Shown here one piece after another: positions 1 through 7,424 of a DNA stretch of 64,000 nt. Origin of the DNA: Planctomycetota bacterium (GTDB taxonomy: Bacteria; Planctomycetota; UBA8108; JACQVS01). Within the stretch, counting starts at the first letter, position 1; each line of letters starts with the position of its first letter. The translations under genes were made by a program, and so were the position numbers. The stretch covers positions 30,767 through 94,766 of the forward strand of contig JANQLS010000041.1 in NCBI GenBank assembly GCA_028280485.1, given 5' to 3'. Below the pieces are notes generated by a model. It had not been told where the DNA came from. It saw nothing but the letters and a program-made list of their open reading frames with translations, and made no database searches.

Positions 1-2907
1 GTTATGGGTGTGGTGATCGTAATAAGATCGAGACTCGCGTTTTGAAAGTCGAGCGAGTGATTTTCCTTTAGCGACTAAACCTCGGTTAGCCATTCGGCCA
101 CCGCGATAAGATTGACCTTGAGCTTGTTGATAAGCGCCTCTCATTTGGGAGAGACCGTTGATTTCATCGTAGAGGTAATTAGCGTTACTTCTTAGCCCTT
201 TGTAATTACCCTCAATGGGTGAGGCAAGCTCTTCCTCGGCAAAATCAAGCTCACCTTCAAAATCTTCTCCAAAACTAAATCCTAAGGCATCGTTAGAAGA
301 AGCAAGTTTGACGTCAGCGAGGTCCAAGGTGGATTCCATTTCTCGCATTCGGTCTCGGCGGCCTGAAGATGATCGAGCTGAACTCATCGGCATCTTGGCG
401 TATTTTTTTTCTGCAGCAAACGAATCAATTCCCCAACGTCCCCCAAAACCTCCGGCCGCTCCGCCACCCACTGCACCTGAGAAAAATTGACCGCCGAAAT
501 CCATTTCGTTATGAGGTTGGTAGTCCCAAGGCAATGTATCGGATCTTCCTAATGATCTGAGATCAGCGATGACTTGTTGGCGCAATTGAATTCGCCACAA
601 TCTTGCGGCTAATGCCTCTTGTCTACCTAACTCGTAAGCGGCGTCTTCCTTCCCCTTGGTGAAGAATTCTTCGCCATCGCGCATTTTGAGGCGTTTTTCT
701 AATTTGAAACGTTCGCGTTCTTCTTCATCTTCGATGACCAATAGGGACGTATAGGGAGTCATAATCTGAAAGTCTTCAGAAAGGTCGATAATCCGTTGTT
801 GGATTTCTTGAGAGGCCCCTTGAGTTTGAAGGTGATCTAAATGATGGCGAGCCCACAAACGAGGAATGAAGGAACTTTCAATTCCTACGTCTTTGACGCT
901 TACTCCCAGGACGCGTTCGATCGCTCTTCCGGTATGGGTTTTACCTGTGACTGAAATCGTTCCTTCTATGGGGCCGCCAACAGGGTCGTATCTTCCGACG
1001 ACTACTAATTGCTGCCCAGCTAAAAGACGAGGAAACTTTTCTGGGTAGATGGCGGCCGTCATTAAACCATCAACGCGAAGTTCTAAGTTTTCTAATGCCG
1101 GTTGGGTGATCTCTCCTAAAAGTTTGTTGGCGATGAAGGCAGGGTCATCTCCATCGGTGATCGCGAGCTTGGATCCAGAGCCCAATGAAGTTAAAGCGTC
1201 CAAAACCAATGGTTCACTTTGATTGCCAGGAGTCACAGTGTGAAAAGTGGCTCCTTGAGCATCGATAGCTCGAAGGCGACTGGCGAAATCGGCGGAATCA
1301 CCCACCGCTGAAGTGGGAATACCATCACCGATATAGATAATTTGAGTATTCTTGGAAGCTCGATCTAAACTCGATCGGATCGCGTCTTCGATGTGACTCC
1401 AGCCTAATGGAGGACGTGCTTGTAAAAAGCTGAGGGCTTCTTCGGCCCCGGCATCCCCTCCGGCTTGATCTTGGCTAAAGGCCCAGCGGATTTCTGTGTC
1501 GCAAGTAGCGAGGTTGAAGCGGTCTTCTGGGCTCAAGGAAGCGATGAAGGCTTCGATAAAGGCCAGTTGTTGATTCCGGTGAGGGCCATCCATCGATCCC
1601 GAAGTATCCGCGAGGATCAAGATTCTCAATGGGTCATTATCTTGCTCGTTTTTTTTCGGGTTGGCCTCAGGCCCATCGACCCGAAGAATAAAATACCCAT
1701 CGTCATCGCGCCGATGGGGAACGAAGGTCATTCCCTCTGCGCTAGGTTGAGTTTTGATGACTAACTCAAAATCTTCTTGGGGAACATATTCTTCAGCGAC
1801 AAATTCGACACTAGCCGTTCGTTGAGCTTTTCTAATTCTGGTGGCGTGAGTGGGGCAGAGGACCTCATCGATTAAATCTTTTCCCGAAACAGTGACGTTG
1901 ATCTCAAGCTTATTCAAGGGTTGAAGAGTTAGGAGTTCACTTCTCAAGGCGTAGTTGTATTTAAATTCTTCAGCTGATCCTTTGAGGGCTTGGGTGTAAG
2001 TAATTTTGATACGCTTGGATGAATGAATAGGATAGACCCTGGCCTTGAACAGGTTTCCCGTGGTCCATTCAAGGAGCCCAGGGTCTTTTTTTTCTTTCAT
2101 CAACGTTTCGTAGATTTGTCGTGCGCGTTGTTTTTCAACGATGTCGGCTTCCACCATTTCGCCGCCGATCCAAATCGCGAATCCTGAGATGGAGGCATCG
2201 GCAGGGAGCGGGAAGTAAAACACTCCTTCTAAGGCTTCGTGAGTGTGATTGACGAAGACTTCTTCGATCACAGTGCGAGCGATACGATCGCGAATGTCGA
2301 CGGTGACGGAGTGACTTTCCATCGAGAGAGGAACTTCACGGCCATCGATCTTCGCTAAGAGTGATCCTAAAGCTTCAGTACTTTGGTTGGAGTTGTAGTC
2401 ACTGAGCCAGCGCGGTTCCTTTTTAAGAACCTCGAGTGAGCCGTTATCCGCTCGGACAGTCGCCCAAGCTTTTTGTTTGGGATCCCTTTTCAAGGTAAGG
2501 GGATTCCCGTTTGGTTGAGTTACTTTGAATTCTTGGTCTTTAGGAATGGAAATACCCACTTCTCCGTTGAAGACTGAAATGGAGAGAGGGCCTTGAACCT
2601 CAACAAGTGAACCCGGGCCGAGAATAAATTCGACGCCTGACTTCAACTGAATCTTTAATGCATTTGCACCACGGAGGCCCGTTTTGATCCAATTGCCTTT
2701 ATTTAACTTGGTATGAATAGAAGCCAAACTCCAACGGCTTGCTCCCGCCGGCTTAAACTGGGCCATGCCTTCTCGGTCTAAGACCTTGGCGATCGAAAAG
2801 TCGGCATCGAATGCATTTTCGGGGACCGGGTCTTTGGCTTGGAGAGGGGCGAGAGTCAGAATCGAGAGTGCGATGAATGCGAGATATTTGAAATTGAACT
2901 CACACAT
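1..2907 (-). CDS. FecR-like / VIT / VWA domain exported protein, 3' end beyond the window
   Basis: The frame stays open from the ATG at 2907 to the left edge, 969 codons without a stop, so the C-terminus is missing. The protein begins MCEFNFKYLAFIALSILTL, a signal peptide. Residues of about 30-150 resemble a FecR-type beta domain (VEVQGPLSISVFNGEVGIS). A VIT domain follows at about 180-305 (VFYFPLPADASISGF, then ARQIYE). A von Willebrand A domain at about 425-600 has an intact MIDAS motif DTSGSM near residue 434. The rest is a long polar tail rich in Ala, Gly, Gln, Arg and Ser. VIT-VWA proteins are common exported or surface proteins, where VWA binds partners through a metal ion. The addition of a FecR-like domain in front suggests an envelope sensor or scaffold, which is inference. 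Domain calls are by eye. Confidence 0.85.
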   Translation of the reverse strand, partial: MCEFNFKYLAFIALSILTLAPLQAKDPVPENAFDADFSIAKVLDREGMAQFKPAGASRWSLASIHTKLNKGNWIKTGLRGANALKIQLKSGVEFILGPGSLVEVQGPLSISVFNGEVGISIPKDQEFKVTQPNGNPLTLKRDPKQKAWATVRADNGSLEVLKKEPRWLSDYNSNQSTEALGSLLAKIDGREVPLSMESHSVTVDIRDRIARTVIEEVFVNHTHEALEGVFYFPLPADASISGFAIWIGGEMVEADIVEKQRARQIYETLMKEKKDPGLLEWTTGNLFKARVYPIHSSKRIKITYTQALKGSAEEFKYNYALRSELLTLQPLNKLEINVTVSGKDLIDEVLCPTHATRIRKAQRTASVEFVAEEYVPQEDFELVIKTQPSAEGMTFVPHRRDDDGYFILRVDGPEANPKKNEQDNDPLRILILADTSGSMDGPHRNQQLAFIEAFIASLSPEDRFNLATCDTEIRWAFSQDQAGGDAGAEEALSFLQARPPLGWSHIEDAIRSSLDRASKNTQIIYIGDGIPTSAVGDSADFASRLRAIDAQGATFHTVTPGNQSEPLVLDALTSLGSGSKLAITDGDDPAFIANKLLGEITQPALENLELRVDGLMTAAIYPEKFPRLLAGQQLVVVGRYDPVGGPIEGTISVTGKTHTGRAIERVLGVSVKDVGIESSFIPRLWARHHLDHLQTQGASQEIQQRIIDLSEDFQIMTPYTSLLVIEDEEERERFKLEKRLKMRDGEEFFTKGKEDAAYELGRQEALAARLWRIQLRQQVIADLRSLGRSDTLPWDYQPHNEMDFGGQFFSGAVGGGAAGGFGGRWGIDSFAAEKKYAKMPMSSARSSSGRRDRMREMESTLDLADVKLASSNDALGFSFGEDFEGELDFAEEELASPIEGNYKGLRSNANYLYDEINGLSQMRGAYQQAQGQSYRGGRMANRGLVAKGKSLARLSKRESRSYYDHHTHN

Positions 2908-3237
2908 ATTTTCGAAACCTCATTCGGAGTTTTTTGTCTAAGGATCATTAAGAAACTAAAGAAGCTCTTTAGTCTTAGGGAACTTCTTATCATCATCGGA
3001 AATGACGCCCACCGAGTGCACATCTTAGCCTTTTTTAGTGAAATCTTTCTTCTGATCTAGTGATCATTGACCAAATCCCCTGGATGGCCTATCTTCCAAG
3101 TTCGAAAGTGTCCTATCTGAAATTGACACAACCAACTCCCAATGAGGAGCTTGCGGAGTTCCTGGGTTAAACCTGGGGCGAGCTTTGGGCCTAGCGAAGT
3201 CAAGAACCTGTGTAAAAAAGTGAAGATTGAGGAATAA
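2908..3237. other. Divergent intergenic region between the VWA gene and the helicase
   Basis: These 330 bases separate two divergent genes and must hold both promoters. Short open frames here have no coding character. A GAGG about five bases before the ATG at 3238 is the likely ribosome site of the helicase. I see no strong hairpin or repeat. Confidence 0.4.
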
Positions 3238-5280
3238 ATGAGGAGCAAGTTAGAGGCTTCCAGTTTGAGAGGTCAGCTCAATTCAGCTCAATATGAAGCA
3301 GTCACGACCCATTTGGGTCCCTTGCTTGTCCTGGCGGGTGCTGGGACGGGTAAAACCCGCGTGATCACCTTTCGAATTGCCAGTTTGCTTCACGAAGGAG
3401 TCGATCCTTCTTCCATCCTTGCAGTGACTTTTACCAATAAGGCTGCAAAAGAGATGAAAGAGCGTGTGAAGGAGCTTTTAGGCTTCCATCCCAAAGGTAT
3501 TACCATCAGCACTTTTCACTCCTTAGGAGTAAGAATTCTTCGAACTGATTCAGAAGCCCTCGGTTTGAGAACCAACTTCACGATTTACGATAGCTCCGAC
3601 CAACAGTCTTTGCTCAGAGGTATATTAAGAGATATTCGGGGAGCAGTAACTTCCTCGGATGTGCGATCGGTTCAATCGGCGATTTCTTTGGCAAAAAATC
3701 GTTTCCAAGATTCGGATGACTTGATCGACGAAGCAGAAGATGATTGGGAGATCCTGATCGCACGAGCCTTCGCCCGCTACGAAGAACATCTCTTTAGCAT
3801 GAATGCCGTTGATTTTGATGACTTGATTCGGCTGCCCGTCAAACTGTTTAAAAACAACTCAGAAATTCGCGATAAGTATCAGGGTCAATTTCGTTTTGTC
3901 ATGGTCGATGAGTATCAAGACACCAATGGATCCCAGTATCGATTTACTCAATCTTTAGTGGGTGCAGAGAGAAACATCTGTGTCGTGGGTGACGACGATC
4001 AATCGATCTACGGCTTCCGGGGAGCCGAGATGGATAAGATCTTAAAATTTGAGCGCGATTTCCCCGGAGCCAAAGTGATTAAGCTCGAAGAGAATTATCG
4101 CTCTACGGCTTCGATTCTCAGTTTAGCTAATCGAGTGATCTCTGAAAATTCAGAGCGCTATCCTAAAGAATTGAAGAGTACTTTAGGTGTGGGGGAGCCC
4201 ATCGAATGGGTCGACACGAAAGACGAGCCTTCTGAGGTGGATTATGTTCTTCGAAAGATTTCAGAAATCAAAAGAACTACTAAAGCGCGTTATGAAGATT
4301 TCGTAATTCTGATGCGTTCAGCCTTCCAAGCGAGACCTTTCGAAGAAAAATTGCGCTTGAGGCAAATTCCCTACACTTTGGTGGGAGGTCAATCTTATTA
4401 CGATCGAAAAGAAATCAAAGATGTCTTGGGATACTGGAATGTTTTAAGTAACCCTCACGATGATGTTTCGTTTCTAAGAATCGTTAACACCCCTAAGCGA
4501 GGTATTGGACCGACCGCCATTAAAAAGCTAGATACCTTTGCTCGATCGAAGAATATTTCAGTCTACGAGTCTATCTTTTTCGCAAGTCAAGGCCAGGGAG
4601 ATTTTCCTCCTCGCATGAGGGCTTCTCTTAAATTATTGGCTGAAGCCTTCGCGAAAGCTCGCGACTTTAAGGAGGAAGAAGATTACGGGCAGATGTGTCG
4701 AACTTTGCTCGATGAGATTTGTTACAAAGAATATTTACACGAACTCTATCCCGATCCCCTGACCGTTCAGTCTCGTTGGGCGGCGGTTGAAGAGCTTTGT
4801 CGTGGGGTTGAAAAGTGGCAGGAAGATAACCCAGGACAAAGTTTCTCCCGCTACATGGAAGCACTGATGCTTCAGACTCAGGATGAGCAAGCGGATGACG
4901 ATCGCCGAGGAGTCACTTTGATGACTCTCCACTCGGCAAAAGGTTTAGAGTTCCCCGTTGCTTTTTTAGTGGGGACTGAAGAAGAAATTCTTCCCCATAA
5001 AAAATCCATTGAGCAAGGGGATCGTGCCGTAGAAGAGGAACGACGATTACTTTATGTAGGTATCACTCGAGCTCAGCGGCGCCTATTTATTGTGGGAGCA
5101 AAAGAGAGAAAAGTTTACGGTGCTACAAGAGTGAGATTGCCTTCAAGATTTTTAACTGAAATCGGAGACTTTGAGCATTGGGTCAAGGAATACTATGATC
5201 CGGATGCGCAAGTGGTCACTGGAGATCAGACGAACTTTTTCTTAAATCAAATCCTTCAGCAGGGGAATCAAGATCAATAG
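3238..5280 (+). CDS. Superfamily 1A DNA helicase, Rep/UvrD/PcrA family
   Basis: ATP-driven 3'-5' DNA helicase of replication and repair. All SF1A motifs are visible in order: Walker A AGAGTGKTRV (about residue 34), motif Ia TFTNKAAKEMKERV, the GISISTFHS-like TISTFHSLG, motif II VDEYQDTN, motif III VVGDDDQSIYGFRGA, motif IV EENYRST, motif V TLHSAKGLEFPVAFLVGTEE, and motif VI EEERRLLYVGITRAQ. The 680-residue length and the LVGTEEEILPH stretch fit Rep more closely than UvrD/PcrA, and there is no long C-terminal Tudor-like tail. It is a single gene facing away from the VWA gene. Function as a helicase is certain; the choice between Rep, PcrA and UvrD orthology needs a tree. Confidence 0.95.
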   Translation: MRSKLEASSLRGQLNSAQYEAVTTHLGPLLVLAGAGTGKTRVITFRIASLLHEGVDPSSILAVTFTNKAAKEMKERVKELLGFHPKGITISTFHSLGVRILRTDSEALGLRTNFTIYDSSDQQSLLRGILRDIRGAVTSSDVRSVQSAISLAKNRFQDSDDLIDEAEDDWEILIARAFARYEEHLFSMNAVDFDDLIRLPVKLFKNNSEIRDKYQGQFRFVMVDEYQDTNGSQYRFTQSLVGAERNICVVGDDDQSIYGFRGAEMDKILKFERDFPGAKVIKLEENYRSTASILSLANRVISENSERYPKELKSTLGVGEPIEWVDTKDEPSEVDYVLRKISEIKRTTKARYEDFVILMRSAFQARPFEEKLRLRQIPYTLVGGQSYYDRKEIKDVLGYWNVLSNPHDDVSFLRIVNTPKRGIGPTAIKKLDTFARSKNISVYESIFFASQGQGDFPPRMRASLKLLAEAFAKARDFKEEEDYGQMCRTLLDEICYKEYLHELYPDPLTVQSRWAAVEELCRGVEKWQEDNPGQSFSRYMEALMLQTQDEQADDDRRGVTLMTLHSAKGLEFPVAFLVGTEEEILPHKKSIEQGDRAVEEERRLLYVGITRAQRRLFIVGAKERKVYGATRVRLPSRFLTEIGDFEHWVKEYYDPDAQVVTGDQTNFFLNQILQQGNQDQ

Positions 5281-5312
5281 TGTATTTGAAATGTTAAAGC
5301 CTTCCTTAAAAA

Positions 5313-5371
5313 CCCTCGCTAGCGCTTCGGGCTAGTTAAGAGTGTTAGCTAGCCCGAAGCGCTAGCGAGGG
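5313..5371. repeat. Inverted pair of CTAG-CCCGAAGC palindromic repeats
   Basis: Two 23-base arms (5313-5335 and 5349-5371) are exact reverse complements around a 13-base spacer. Each arm carries CTAGCCCGAAGCGCTAGCGA. The same family recurs at 10569, 26067, 28898, 33983, 41107, 46479 and 46729. It lies between the helicase and phhB, and could also fold in RNA as a terminator-like hairpin, though no T tract follows. Confidence 0.9.
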
Positions 5372-5434
5372 GAGGTTTAAGTTATGACCCAATAATAACA
5401 GGTTAATAAAACTCAATTAGCTTAGGTGTAAAAA

Positions 5435-5785
5435 ATGGCGGACAAAGAAATTCTTCCACTGAGTGATGAAGAGATTCAATCTCGATTAAAAGATCTACCC
5501 GATTGGGAGCTTCGTGACGGATGGATTCGTCGCGCATATACGTCACCCGGTTGGCCTCATACCTTGATGCTTGTCAACGCGATCGGTTATCGAGCAGAAG
5601 CCGCCTTCCATCATCCTGATCTCGAAGTGGGATGGGCGAGAGTGGTAGTTAAGTTGCAAACTCACTCCGCTAAAGGAATCACGGTACTCGATTTTGAATT
5701 AGCCAAAGAAATCGAAGAGATCGCAACGTGGATGCCCGATGAAGAAAGTTCATTTTCGGGCTTTCCGAAGAAGTGGGTGAGGTAG
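5435..5785 (+). CDS. phhB: Pterin-4a-carbinolamine dehydratase
   Basis: Dehydrates 4a-hydroxytetrahydrobiopterin during pterin cofactor recycling. The 116-residue length is typical. The signature is complete: LPDWELRDGWIRR at the start, then AEAAFHHPDLEVGWARVVVKLQTHSAKGITVLDFELAKEIE, with the HHPD and downstream TH that carry the catalytic histidines of the family. AGGTG six bases ahead of the ATG can serve as ribosome site. No aromatic amino acid hydroxylase is next to it in this window, so the partner enzyme, if any, is elsewhere. Confidence 0.93.
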   Translation: MADKEILPLSDEEIQSRLKDLPDWELRDGWIRRAYTSPGWPHTLMLVNAIGYRAEAAFHHPDLEVGWARVVVKLQTHSAKGITVLDFELAKEIEEIATWMPDEESSFSGFPKKWVR

Positions 5786-5813
5786 GCTATCGATATTCAA
5801 ATTTGAATCCTGT

Positions 5814-5940
5814 CTGTAGGGGCGTCCCTTGTGGGCGCCCGTTCCCAGGCAAATCTGAATAACTTAAATTCAATACGTTTATCCCGGAATTGGGCAGGCC
5901 CTATTTTGGCGTTAGCCATTGATGGGCCCTGCCCCTACAG
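5814..5940. repeat. CTGTAGGGGC-type composite palindromic repeat
   Basis: The element opens with CTGTAGGGGCGTCCC and closes with GCCCCTACAG, so its ends are inverted. Just inside the left end is a hairpin, GGGCGTCCC-TTGT-GGGCGCCC. Related copies are at 16513-16613, 18653-18780, 21651-21740, 21765-21889 and 46371-46420, all intergenic. It lies tail to tail between phhB and the first DUF1501 gene. Confidence 0.85.
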
Positions 5941-5951
5941 GGTTTTAATCC

Positions 5952-7421
5952 CTATGCAATAATTTGCTTTAAAACCTTCCCGCCGATGTCGGTTAGCTTA
6001 CGGACGCGACCGCCGTAGAGGAAGGTATTCTTTTCATCTTCGAGTCCCATCAGATGAAGGAGTGTCGCGTGGACATCTCGAATGGGTATCGGTTCTTCCT
6101 TAGACCTAAGGCTGAATTCATCGGTTTCTCCGGCGGTACTTCCGCCTTGAACATCGCCTCCCGCCATCCACATACAAAGAGCGTGGGAGTTGTGTTCTCT
6201 TCCGGGATTAGAACGTAACCCGCCATTGACGAAGGGTGTTCGCCCCATTTCGGAGGACCACACCACCAATGTTTCTTCCAAAAGACCGCGTTGCTTGAGA
6301 TCCGTTAAGAGCCCGGCGATGGGTTTGTCGACCTCTTTACAATGCTTAGTCATGTTGCCTTTTACATTGCCGTGGGCATCCCAACTGTCTCCACCAATTT
6401 GAACACCATGGATGAGCATCGTGTAGCGAACTCCACGTTCAACTAAACGCCTGGCAAGCAAACATTGACGAGCAAAACCTGAAGTTTTTGGATTATCCAA
6501 TCCGTAAAGTTCTTTAATTGCTGGTGACTCATCTTCAATGTTAACGATATCAGGAGCTGCTGCCTGCATACGAAAGGCTAACTCGTACGAGCTGATCCTT
6601 GCATCGAGTTCACTGTCTCCTTCTCGCCCCTTTTTGTGTTGCTGATTCAGCCAAGCGAGAGCGTCAAATTCGCGCCGTTGCTGTTCCAGAGTCACGCCGT
6701 GGGGGCGGTTGAGGTTAATGATGGGCGTTCCTTTTGGTCGCAACAAGGTTCCCTGGTAGGCTGCAGGTAGATAGCCGTTACTCCAAACGGCTGCTCCATT
6801 CGTGGGAGCCCCTCGTGGATCTTGAATCACTACGTAGCCGGGCATGTTTTGATTTTCACTCCCTAGGCCATAGCTGACCCAGGAACCGACTGAAGGGCTG
6901 CCGGGAAATTGACTTCCCGTGGTGACGTGTAAGGTCGACGGACCGTGGTTTTGATTATCGGTTTTAATCCCGTGAATAAACGCCAAGTTATCAGCGTGTT
7001 GAGAGAGGTGGGGAAAGAGTTCAGAAAGGTAGCGACCGGATTCTCCGTGTCGAGAAAACTTAAAGGGACTCCCAACACAAGAATGGTGGAAGGATAGACG
7101 CCCTTGGAGTTCTCCCGAAATATCGGTGGCTCGATTGATCGGTTTCCCATGGAGTTGATTGAGAACAGGTTTGTATTCAAACGAATCCATCTGACTCACT
7201 CCACCCGCCATGAAAAGAAAGATGCAATGTTTTGCTTTTCTTTTAATGTGAGGAGTACGAGCCTGAAACGGATTGACTAGACGATCACTAGAATTCTCTT
7301 TCGCGCTTACCGCTTCGTTTGCCATTAAGCTCCCCAGGGCTAAGCCACCAAAGCCATTGAAGGAATGAGCTAGGAAGTTTCGCCGACTCGATAAATGCGA
7401 ATTAGATTGATATTCAAACAT
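5952..7421 (-). CDS. DUF1501 family exported protein (sulfatase-like fold), Tat signal
   Basis: DUF1501 proteins belong to the alkaline phosphatase/sulfatase superfamily, are very abundant in Planctomycetota, and have no firmly established substrate. The N-terminus SSRRNFLAHSFNGFGGLALGSL is a twin-arginine signal. Family landmarks are CIFLFMAGGVSQMDSFEYKP, LPGYVVI-like MPGYVVIQDPRGAP, WDAHGN, ETLVVWSSEMGRTPFVNG, REHNSHALCMWMAGGDVQGG and the closing RDVHATLLHLMGLEDEK. Length 489 is normal. It starts three bases after the stop of the DUF1549/1553 gene upstream, so the pair is surely one transcript. The two proteins are thought to work together at the cell envelope, which is inference from constant co-occurrence. 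Confidence 0.93.
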   Translation of the reverse strand: MFEYQSNSHLSSRRNFLAHSFNGFGGLALGSLMANEAVSAKENSSDRLVNPFQARTPHIKRKAKHCIFLFMAGGVSQMDSFEYKPVLNQLHGKPINRATDISGELQGRLSFHHSCVGSPFKFSRHGESGRYLSELFPHLSQHADNLAFIHGIKTDNQNHGPSTLHVTTGSQFPGSPSVGSWVSYGLGSENQNMPGYVVIQDPRGAPTNGAAVWSNGYLPAAYQGTLLRPKGTPIINLNRPHGVTLEQQRREFDALAWLNQQHKKGREGDSELDARISSYELAFRMQAAAPDIVNIEDESPAIKELYGLDNPKTSGFARQCLLARRLVERGVRYTMLIHGVQIGGDSWDAHGNVKGNMTKHCKEVDKPIAGLLTDLKQRGLLEETLVVWSSEMGRTPFVNGGLRSNPGREHNSHALCMWMAGGDVQGGSTAGETDEFSLRSKEEPIPIRDVHATLLHLMGLEDEKNTFLYGGRVRKLTDIGGKVLKQIIA

Positions 7422-7424
7422 GGG

